Shown here: in pieces, positions 1-5,637 of the stretch
Numbering within the stretch: position 1 is the first letter of the stretch
Layout: each line of letters begins with the position of its first letter
NCBI GenBank assembly: GCA_017613995.1
Contig: JAGACT010000191.1
Coordinates: 1 to 6,816, forward strand
Reading direction: 5' to 3'
DNA: 6,816 bases
Source of the DNA: Eubacteriaceae bacterium
GTDB lineage: Bacteria; Bacillota; Clostridia; Eubacteriales; Anaerofustaceae
The notes under the pieces: generated by a model
What the model was told of the DNA's origin: nothing
The model's input: the letters and a program-made list of their open reading frames with translations, nothing else
Databases searched by the model: none
Position numbers and translations under genes: made by a program

Positions 1-1
1 G

Positions 2-310
2 TTCCTCAAGAAGAAATCACCTTCGGTGTATAAGTCACTGGGCATATACCTTCCCCTTATCACCACCAACTGCGCGGTCCTCGGCGTGGCTCTGACCAAT
101 GTCCAGGACGGATACAGCTTCTTTGAAAGCGTCGTATCCGGTTTCGGGACCGCACTCGGGTTCACCATCGCCATAGTCCTTCTTGCCAGCATCCGTTCAA
201 GGATCAAGGAAGAGGACCTTCCCGCCCCCCTCAGGGGAGCTCCGATAGTACTGATCTCCGCGGCCCTCATGTCCATAGCGTTCATGGGATTCGCCGGACT
301 CGGTATCTGA
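2..310 (+). CDS. rnfA: Rnf electron transport complex subunit A (RnfA/RsxA), C-terminal part
   Basis: Partial gene: the frame is open from the first bases of the window, giving about 102 residues ending at TGA 308-310. RsxA of E. coli is about 193 residues, so roughly the first 90 are missing. The GTG at 26 is an internal codon, not the start, because the preceding residues FLKKKSPSVYKSLG already match the family. The fragment holds the family signature LPLITTNCAVLGVAL and the ending SIAFMGFAGLGI, with three hydrophobic membrane segments. From knowledge of the Rnf/Nqr family, RnfA and RnfE are paired inverted membrane subunits, and the cysteine in TNCAVLG helps bind an iron-sulfur centre between them that moves electrons across the membrane. 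It lies 13 nt upstream of rnfB, in the order A-B typical of the end of rnfCDGEAB operons. Confidence 0.95.
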   Translation, partial: FLKKKSPSVYKSLGIYLPLITTNCAVLGVALTNVQDGYSFFESVVSGFGTALGFTIAIVLLASIRSRIKEEDLPAPLRGAPIVLISAALMSIAFMGFAGLGI

Positions 311-323
311 GAGGCGGTGCCGT

Positions 324-1169
324 ATGGAAATAATCATTGCAACGACAGTAGTGATCACCCTGATAGGCATCGTGGTCGGAATAGGTCTGGTGCTGACCTC
401 GAAGAAATTCGCGGTCGAGCAGGATGAGAAGGAGATCGCCGTCAGGGAGTGCCTTCCCGGCAACAACTGCGGCGCCTGCGGACTCGCGGGCTGCGACGCC
501 TGCGCCGCCGCCATCGTGAAAGGCGAGGTGCCTATCAACGTGTGCCCGGTGGGCGGCCAGCCCGTCACCGACAAGATCGGTCTGATAATGGGCACCACCG
601 CCGTGGCCGAAGAAAGAAAAGTCGCCTTCGTCAGATGCAAGGGCAGCTGCGAGGTGACGAAGAACCAGGGCAATTACATCGGAGTCAAGGACTGCCGGAG
701 CGCGGTGCTTTCCGGAGTGAGCATTTCGGACTGCGACTACGGATGTCTCGGTTTCGGGACATGCCAGTCCGTATGCCCCGTAAAGGCGATCAGGGTCATA
801 GACAACGTGGCCGTGGTCAACCCCTCCAAGTGCATAAGCTGCGGCATGTGCGTAAGATCCTGTCCGAGGAACCTCATAGAGCTGGTCCCCATCAGCAAGA
901 CGACCAGGGTCCAGTGCTCCAACAGGGACACCGGCCTGAACGTGAAGCGGATATGCAAGGCAGGCTGCATCGGATGCGGCATATGCTCAAAGCAGTGTGA
1001 ATTTGAAGCTATAACCCTGGACAACAACCTGGCGCATGTCAATTACAAGAACTGCACGCTGTGCGGAAAATGCGCCGAGAAGTGTCCCGTAAAGGTCATA
1101 ATCCCGCCGGAGAAGACCCCTGTGTCCGAAGCAGACCTTGAGAAGGAGGTTGAAACAGTTGAAGCATAA
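324..1169 (+). CDS. rnfB: Rnf complex iron-sulfur subunit RnfB, multi-cluster type
   Basis: 281 residues, complete. RnfB is thought to accept electrons from reduced ferredoxin and pass them into the Rnf complex, which reduces NAD+ while pumping Na+ or H+. Residues 1-25 form a single N-terminal membrane anchor. The RnfB-specific cluster motif follows (C49-x2-C52-x4-C57 with C74). Next come C105, C109 and C124, then C137-x3-C141-x5-C147-x3-C151-P and C170-x2-C173-x2-C176-x3-C180-P. A second ferredoxin-like pair sits at C215-C218-C221-C225 (followed by E instead of the usual P) and C244-C247-C250-C254-P. The total of 27 cysteines resembles clostridial and archaeal RnfB and is more than in the E. 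coli RsxB. The tail (about 261-281) is acidic and probably disordered. The ATG start has a GAGG about 9 nt upstream. The last 11 nt overlap nrfA, whose ribosome binding site lies inside rnfB. Confidence 0.96.
   Translation: MEIIIATTVVITLIGIVVGIGLVLTSKKFAVEQDEKEIAVRECLPGNNCGACGLAGCDACAAAIVKGEVPINVCPVGGQPVTDKIGLIMGTTAVAEERKVAFVRCKGSCEVTKNQGNYIGVKDCRSAVLSGVSISDCDYGCLGFGTCQSVCPVKAIRVIDNVAVVNPSKCISCGMCVRSCPRNLIELVPISKTTRVQCSNRDTGLNVKRICKAGCIGCGICSKQCEFEAITLDNNLAHVNYKNCTLCGKCAEKCPVKVIIPPEKTPVSEADLEKEVETVEA
1143..1149 (+). promoter_or_regulatory. Ribosome binding site that sets the nrfA start
   Basis: AAGGAGG inside the 3' end of rnfB. It lies 9 nt before TTG 1159, directly against TTG 1150 (no spacing) and downstream of TTG 1138. 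Only TTG 1159 has workable spacing, so translation of nrfA very likely starts there and is coupled to rnfB. Confidence 0.8.
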
Positions 1170-2448
1170 AAGCCTTATCATAAAGATACTGTTCGCTCTC
1201 GCTCTCATCGCGGCAGCCGTAGTCGTTCTCAGCGGCATACTGAACGGCAAGGACCTGATGTATCATCTGAAGAACCGCAGTTCGCTGGGTCCCCTGTCCC
1301 GTTCGGACATTTCCTATCTGGAAACTGACGCGCCGTCAGCCTCGAGCAAGGACGGCACCGTCACCGCAGCGGACTGGGCAAGCATATATCCGTATATAAC
1401 CGCCACCATGGGCGACAACGACAAGAACTCCTATGTGGTGAGTTATCTTGAGCAGGATCCGTACCTCATGAACATATATGAAGGCTTCGGGTTCGCCAAG
1501 GATTACGGCAGCGCGAGGGGCCACAACTATACCCTCGAGGACGTCCACAACACGGAACGTCCCCACGCGAAGGCAAACTGTCTGACGTGCAAGACTCCCA
1601 ACTTCGCCAAACTGGTGAACGACCAGGGAATAAGCGTCTACTCCATGTCCTTCGCTGAAGCCGAAGCTCTCATGGAAGAAAACGTGAGCTGCTACACATG
1701 CCACGGGAACGACGCGGGCAACAAGGGACAGATCACCATCACCCACTCCTATGTGATAACAGCACTGGGAGACGCGGCGTCGGCCATCGACCCCTCCACC
1801 CTTTCCTGCGGCCAGTGCCATATAGAGTATTACTTCACTCCTTCGGACAGCGAGACCATGATGCCCTACGACAGCGTGGCGGCCATGACTCCCGAAGCGA
1901 TCCTGGCGTACTATGACAGCCTTGAGTTCTATGACTGGATACAGCCCAGCACAGGGACAAAGATGCTGAAAGCCCAGCATCCCGAGATGGAGACATATCT
2001 TTACGGCAAACACGCCTCCCTGGGCCTCAACTGCGCGGACTGCCATATGCCCATGGAGATGGCCGAGGACGGGACCGTGTACCACAGCCACTACCTGGTA
2101 AGTCCTCTTGAAAGCGAATCGCTGCTCTCATACTGTGCGACATGTCATCAGGACACCGATATGAAGGCTATGGTAAAAAGACTCCAGGAACGGGTCACCG
2201 CCCGTGAGACGGAAGTCGGAAACAAGCTTTCAGATTTCAAGAACGCGCTGGCAAAGGCCGTGGAGGAAGGAAAGATGCCCGAGGCCGAACTGGATGAGAT
2301 AAGGAACATCCACAGACAGGCCCAGTGGTATTTCGACTTCTGCTATGTGGAGAACGCCGAAGGCGCCCACAACTCGGATCTGGCCTTCTCGTGCCTGGAC
2401 AAATCTGAAGAACTTATCGACCGGGGCATGGAGATGCTCGGGAAATAA
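1159..2448 (+). CDS. nrfA: Ammonia-forming cytochrome c nitrite reductase (pentaheme NrfA)
   Basis: 429 residues from TTG 1159. The start is chosen because AAGGAGG lies 9 nt upstream; an in-frame TTG at 1138 would put the SD inside the gene. NrfA reduces nitrite to ammonium with six electrons on the outer side of the membrane. Five heme sites are present: the catalytic CXXCK (C141-K145, CLTCK), then CYTCH (178-182), CGQCH (217-221), CADCH (292-296) and CATCH (326-330). By comparison with E. coli NrfA, R134, Y224 and H274 are the active-site residues, and E223, Y224, K271 and Q273 (in HIEYYF and KAQHPE) match the calcium site. H122 in RGHNY and H404 in GAHN are likely distal heme ligands. Residues 5-28 are one hydrophobic segment after a basic MKHK, with no clear AXA cleavage site, so it may stay as an anchor. 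It is shorter than E. coli NrfA (478), mainly at the C-terminus. No nrfH is next to it; rnfB precedes it and heme-attachment genes follow. Confidence 0.96.
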   Translation: MKHKSLIIKILFALALIAAAVVVLSGILNGKDLMYHLKNRSSLGPLSRSDISYLETDAPSASSKDGTVTAADWASIYPYITATMGDNDKNSYVVSYLEQDPYLMNIYEGFGFAKDYGSARGHNYTLEDVHNTERPHAKANCLTCKTPNFAKLVNDQGISVYSMSFAEAEALMEENVSCYTCHGNDAGNKGQITITHSYVITALGDAASAIDPSTLSCGQCHIEYYFTPSDSETMMPYDSVAAMTPEAILAYYDSLEFYDWIQPSTGTKMLKAQHPEMETYLYGKHASLGLNCADCHMPMEMAEDGTVYHSHYLVSPLESESLLSYCATCHQDTDMKAMVKRLQERVTARETEVGNKLSDFKNALAKAVEEGKMPEAELDEIRNIHRQAQWYFDFCYVENAEGAHNSDLAFSCLDKSEELIDRGMEMLGK

Positions 2449-2472
2449 GGCGGAACAAAACGAATAGCAGAC

Positions 2473-2506
2473 TCAAAGACCGGGCATTCATTTGTCCGGT
2501 CTTTGA
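2473..2506 (+). terminator. Strong hairpin between nrfA and resB, possible terminator or attenuator
   Basis: Arms 2473-2486 and 2493-2506 form a 14-bp stem (one G-U pair, otherwise perfect) around a 6-nt loop; the core is CAAAGACCGG pairing with CCGGTCTTTG. It starts 24 nt after the nrfA stop. The sequence after it is AT-rich but has no run of T, so it is not a textbook intrinsic terminator on the plus strand. It could partly end transcription, or protect the 3' end of the rnf-nrfA message so that the enzyme genes are expressed more than resB-ccsA. The structure is visible in the sequence; the role is inferred. Confidence 0.6.
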
Positions 2507-2508
2507 AG

Positions 2509-2524
2509 AATATATGCATATATT
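2509..2524. promoter_or_regulatory. 16-bp perfect palindrome just upstream of resB
   Basis: AATATATGCATATATT is identical to its reverse complement. It begins 3 nt after the hairpin and ends 12 nt before the resB ATG, where a ribosome binding site would normally be. It could be an operator for a dimeric regulator, or an AT-rich cruciform or RNA hairpin limiting resB translation. It does not resemble the FNR/CRP consensus (TTGAT-N4-ATCAA). AT-only palindromes can occur by chance, so a function is only a possibility. Confidence 0.35.
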
Positions 2525-2536
2525 GCGGGTTTAGAA

Positions 2537-3820
2537 ATGACAGTTCTCAAGAAAACCTGGAAATTCATCACCTCGATGAAGTTCGCGGTGATACTGCTGA
2601 TAGTTCTGGCGGTGGCCTGTTCCGTCGGCAGCGTGATAACCCAGAACCAGACGTATTCATATTATTCCCAGCAGTACGGCGAGAGGGGAGCCGCAGTGAT
2701 TGTGGCCCTCCATCTGGACGACGCCTTTCACAGCTGGTGGTTCATCGCCATCACGTCCTTTCTGTGCGTGAACCTCCTTCTGTGCAACATACTGAGGATA
2801 CAGTCCCTCATAAACAGGACGAGGAAAGCCTCGGAATATGAGACGCCGGACGCCACGTTCTCGGAATACCCGGGCGTGACGGATCCAGAAGGGATCCTCA
2901 GATCCCTCAGGATGCCCGATCCAAAGAAGGACGGCGGCCGCCTGGTGTCGAATACCAATACCGCCGTGCTCTGGGGAGCCTGGGTGTGCCACATCGGCGT
3001 TCTGCTGATAATAATCGGATTCGCTCTCGGCCAGATGACCCACCGCGAATACGTAGCTTACGGGGTCCCGGGTGAGACTCTTCCCGTCGGCGATTCCGGA
3101 CTCGTTATGACCATCGACGATTTCAGGATAGGGCTCCGGGAAGACGACACGGTGGAGCAGTACACCGCCGATATAACGGTCTTTCACGAAAACTCCGATG
3201 ACAGGCAGTCCGCCAGCATAAGCGTCAACAATCCGGCGGACCTGCACGGCTACAGGTTCTACCAGAATTCCACCGGTTACGCCGCGAAGATCAGCATATC
3301 GAAGTCCGGTGAGCCCATTCAGGAGAATATACTGTGTGCAGGTGAATTCATCCCTGTGACAGATCTGCCGCAGCTGGTGATATACCTTAACGCCATCTAT
3401 CCTGATTATTACATGGATCCCGTATCTGGCCCTTCCACCCTGTCAGGAAAGCTCGTCAACCCGGCCTATCTCTATTCGATATACTATTCAGGTGAGATCT
3501 TGGGGATGAACGTGCTGATGCCGGAGGAGGTCATAACCGTCGAGGATTACGAGATCCGTTTCACGGATCCCCAGAACTACACCCTCATACAGGCCAAGAA
3601 GGATTCCTTCACATGGCTGGCCCTCATCGGAGGCATCGTCACCATGGCGGGTCTCTTCATGGCCTTCTACCTGAAACCGAGAAAAGTCCAGGCCGAGCTT
3701 GAGGAAGACGGAACCTGGACCATGTACAACAAGGTATATAAGAGAGACACTCTGTTTGACGAAAAGATGAAGAACGCCGTCGGCGGAGCGGGACAAGGAG
3801 GTTCGGATGCAGCTGATTGA
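2537..3820 (+). CDS. resB: Cytochrome c biogenesis protein ResB (Ccs1), System II
   Basis: 427 residues. ResB/Ccs1 works with CcsA/ResC to move heme across the membrane and attach it to CXXCH cysteines of exported apocytochromes. The layout is that of the family: membrane segments at about 14-34, 66-86 and 143-165 (H152 in the third is a candidate heme ligand), a large external domain (about 170-355) containing the signature HGYRFYQNS at 237-245, and a last membrane segment at about 358-378 followed by a cytoplasmic tail. The length is normal for bacterial ResB. ATG 2537 is the only reasonable start before a frame stop at 2504, but no SD is seen before it; instead the AT-rich palindrome lies there, suggesting weak or regulated translation. 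The end overlaps ccsA by 14 nt. The position after nrfA suggests it serves the pentaheme enzyme. No thiol-redox partner (ResA, CcdA) is in the window. Confidence 0.93.
   Translation: MTVLKKTWKFITSMKFAVILLIVLAVACSVGSVITQNQTYSYYSQQYGERGAAVIVALHLDDAFHSWWFIAITSFLCVNLLLCNILRIQSLINRTRKASEYETPDATFSEYPGVTDPEGILRSLRMPDPKKDGGRLVSNTNTAVLWGAWVCHIGVLLIIIGFALGQMTHREYVAYGVPGETLPVGDSGLVMTIDDFRIGLREDDTVEQYTADITVFHENSDDRQSASISVNNPADLHGYRFYQNSTGYAAKISISKSGEPIQENILCAGEFIPVTDLPQLVIYLNAIYPDYYMDPVSGPSTLSGKLVNPAYLYSIYYSGEILGMNVLMPEEVITVEDYEIRFTDPQNYTLIQAKKDSFTWLALIGGIVTMAGLFMAFYLKPRKVQAELEEDGTWTMYNKVYKRDTLFDEKMKNAVGGAGQGGSDAAD
3795..3801 (+). promoter_or_regulatory. Ribosome binding site of ccsA
   Basis: AAGGAGG lies inside the 3' end of resB, 5 nt before ATG 3807. 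It fixes the ccsA start and indicates translational coupling with resB. It contrasts with resB, which has no visible SD. Confidence 0.8.
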
Positions 3821-4622
3821 ATCGGTCCTTTTCTATTCGACCATCGGACTCTATTTCGTGTCCATGATCATGTATTTCATATTTGTGGCAGTAAAGAAGG
3901 ACGGAGTCGCGAAAGCGGCGATGATCCTGCAGTGCGTGGGACTGGGCGTCCATACAGCGGCGATAGTTTTCCGCGGGATAGCCGCGGGACGTCTGCCCCT
4001 GACCAACCAGTATGAATTCGCCACGGCCTTCGCCTGGGGCATCTGCCTGGTGAGCCTGATCTTCATCCTGAAATTCAGGTTCAAGATCCTGGGAGCCTTC
4101 GCGACGCCCATCACGCTGCTCATAATCGGCTACGCCGCCATGCAGAGCCGGGAGATCCATTCCCTGATGCCTGCTCTTCAGTCGGGATGGCTCGGGATAC
4201 ACGTCTCCACCGCCATCATAGCCTACGGCTCCTTTGGCGTCTCCTTCGTCATATCAATCATATTCCTTCTGCGCGACAAGCTCTCAAAGGGCGGATTTCT
4301 CGAACAGCACATACCGAAGAAGGAAAAACTGGATCTGATAAGCTACAGGAGCGCGGCCCTCGGGATACTGTTCCTTACGTTCACCATAATAACCGGTGCC
4401 ATCTGGGCGGAAAGAGCCTGGGGCAGCTACTGGTCCTGGGACCCGAAAGAGACCTGGTCCCTCGTCACTTGGATCATATACGGCGTATACCTGCACCTGA
4501 GGATAAACAGAAAGTGGAACGGAAAGGCCGCGGCCATATTCTCCATCGTGGGATTCGTCTGCGTGATATTCACCTACATCGGCGTGAACACCTTCCTTCC
4601 GGGTGTACACAGTTATAAATAG
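3807..4622 (+). CDS. ccsA: Cytochrome c biogenesis protein CcsA/ResC, heme-handling WWD protein
   Basis: 271 residues, a polytopic membrane protein with about eight hydrophobic segments. It is the heme channel and attachment partner of ResB in System II. The tryptophan-rich WWD signature is at about 200-217 (WAERAWGSYWSW followed by DPKETW), and further family hallmarks are GRLPLTNQYEF (61-71), GIHVSTAIIAYG (130-141) and the ending FLPGVHSYK. Conserved histidines fitting the known heme-ligand positions are H49, H132, H230 and H268. ATG 3807 follows a perfect AAGGAGG and overlaps the resB stop. The gene ends at TAG 4620-4622, with a second in-frame TAG one codon later (4626-4628), then the terminator. 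In epsilonproteobacteria the fused ResB-CcsA protein NrfI is dedicated to the CXXCK heme of NrfA; this split pair beside nrfA may do the same job, which is an inference from context. Confidence 0.94.
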   Translation: MQLIESVLFYSTIGLYFVSMIMYFIFVAVKKDGVAKAAMILQCVGLGVHTAAIVFRGIAAGRLPLTNQYEFATAFAWGICLVSLIFILKFRFKILGAFATPITLLIIGYAAMQSREIHSLMPALQSGWLGIHVSTAIIAYGSFGVSFVISIIFLLRDKLSKGGFLEQHIPKKEKLDLISYRSAALGILFLTFTIITGAIWAERAWGSYWSWDPKETWSLVTWIIYGVYLHLRINRKWNGKAAAIFSIVGFVCVIFTYIGVNTFLPGVHSYK

Positions 4623-4637
4623 ACCTAGAAAAAATAT

Positions 4638-4671
4638 GGCCGGGCAAGCTGCCCGGCCTGTTTTACTTTTT
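4638..4671. terminator. Bidirectional intrinsic terminator between converging operons
   Basis: A 9-bp GC-rich stem (GGCCGGGCA 4638-4646 with TGCCCGGCC 4650-4658) closes a 3-nt loop. On the plus strand TGTTTTACTTTTT follows. On the minus strand the stem is followed by ATATTTTTT (4629-4637 read in reverse). It begins 15 nt after the ccsA stop and lies 16 nt beyond the stop of the minus-strand NagB-like gene, so it can serve both operons. Confidence 0.88.
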
Positions 4672-4674
4672 GGC

Positions 4675-5622
4675 TCAATACTGGAACATATCGTCCGGCT
4701 CTATGGTGGAAGCCAGATTCTCGCTCATTATAATATGCGTGGGCTTGTCCCTCAGCTGCAGAATGGACGCCGGCACTCTCTGGTCCGGCTTGCCGAAGAT
4801 GCAGAGTCTTGAGGTGAGCCTCTGCCACGATACCCTCGATCCTGCGGTGGTGATGCCGTGCATATCCAGCACATTCTTGGCCTTCATGGCGTCGCGGGGA
4901 CCCATCATGGCTCCCTTGGGAGGTACTTTTGAGATGTCCCCGGAGCATCCGAATCCTCCGTGGAGGCTGTTCTGGGCTATGGTCAGGGGGTGCAGTCTCG
5001 CCACTTTGGCGCCCTGCTCGAGATACTCTTCCATCGTAGGCTTGAACCAGTCATCCACCGGATCTATGAAGGCCAGGTGTCCCGGCCAGCCGGGACCGGA
5101 ATAGATTATGTCAGCCTCGCCGTCGTCTTCCAGCATTTTTGAGAAGACCGGCGTTGTCTCGTTGCTGTGATAGATGAAGTTCTCCTCCCTGAATCCCAGC
5201 CCCTGTATGTTCTTTATCATATATTCCGAAAAAGCGTGTCCGAATCCCGCCCTGTAGCTGAGGGGCGCTATGTTCCCGTCTTCGTCGGCCCACTCGTCCA
5301 TCATATAGAACTTGACGTTCCTCATGTTGACGTTCAGCTCCCTGAGCATGTACGCCACCTTGCGGTATGTCGGGTTGGGATTGCACATCACCATCACGCA
5401 TTTTCTGTCGTTGACGTCGGAATCGATTATGCGCTTCACCATGTCCGTCAGCATCACCATCTCAAACTCATCGTCCCTGAGTACTTCAAGGCGTATATTC
5501 GGATTCGTGGGATGCCGGCCGTCCATGGCCAGAATGTCTTCTTTCGTGATCCTTCTCACACGGTCTATCTCGGTCTGATCCCTGAACGGATACCAGTCGT
5601 GGCTGAATTCTTCACTGAACAT
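4675..5622 (-). CDS. Divergent glucosamine-6-phosphate deaminase (NagB) family protein
   Basis: 315 residues from ATG 5622. That start has AAAGGAG 8 nt upstream, whereas ATG 5628 (two residues longer) would leave only 2 nt. NagB enzymes convert glucosamine-6-phosphate to fructose-6-phosphate and ammonia. Family marks are FYMMDEW (about 105-111, matching the MDEY motif with catalytic D72 of E. coli NagB; here D109) and SGPGWPGHLAFIDP (175-188, matching GVGNDGHIAFNEP). H182 corresponds to H143 and D187 to E148, but the aspartate equal to D141 is P180. The phosphate-loop region reads NPNPTY (82-87) instead of GGTP-type, and there is an extra stretch around 228-246. It is longer than E. coli NagB (266). 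These changes suggest a different substrate or reaction, so a nagB symbol is not given. It is cytoplasmic, with no signal peptide. It follows the ceramidase-like gene by 13 nt, likely in one operon. Confidence 0.75.
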   Translation of the reverse strand: MFSEEFSHDWYPFRDQTEIDRVRRITKEDILAMDGRHPTNPNIRLEVLRDDEFEMVMLTDMVKRIIDSDVNDRKCVMVMCNPNPTYRKVAYMLRELNVNMRNVKFYMMDEWADEDGNIAPLSYRAGFGHAFSEYMIKNIQGLGFREENFIYHSNETTPVFSKMLEDDGEADIIYSGPGWPGHLAFIDPVDDWFKPTMEEYLEQGAKVARLHPLTIAQNSLHGGFGCSGDISKVPPKGAMMGPRDAMKAKNVLDMHGITTAGSRVSWQRLTSRLCIFGKPDQRVPASILQLRDKPTHIIMSENLASTIEPDDMFQY

Positions 5623-5630
5623 AATCATAT

Positions 5631-5637
5631 CTCCTTT
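5631..5637 (-). promoter_or_regulatory. Ribosome binding site overlapping the upstream gene's stop codon
   Basis: On the minus strand AAAGGAG follows directly from, and shares bases with, the TAA stop (5638-5636) of the ceramidase-like gene. It lies 8 nt before ATG 5622 and 2 nt before ATG 5628, favouring the shorter start. The overlap points to coupled translation of the two genes. Confidence 0.7.

Noticed and set aside
449..1000. Long open frame in +2 over rnfB, rich in arginine
   Set aside because: It lies wholly inside the well-supported rnfB; the R/G/Q-rich composition is typical of an out-of-frame reading of a GC-rich gene, and it has no family motifs.
1336..2091. 251-residue open frame on the minus strand over nrfA
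   Set aside because: It is antisense to five perfectly placed heme motifs, its composition (many V, G, H) is that of a shadow frame, and no SD or recognisable domain is seen.
2492..2524. Possible promoter for resB (TTGTCC with TATGCA, or TATATT as -10)
   Set aside because: Spacings are 15 or 21 bp, the -35 match is poor, and the AT-rich hexamers belong to the palindrome 12 nt before the ATG; not strong enough to call.
2503..2841. Short frame starting KNICIYCGFRND with a CXXC, between nrfA and resB
   Set aside because: It starts at TTG inside the hairpin, lacks an SD, and continues out of frame into resB with no homology-like features.
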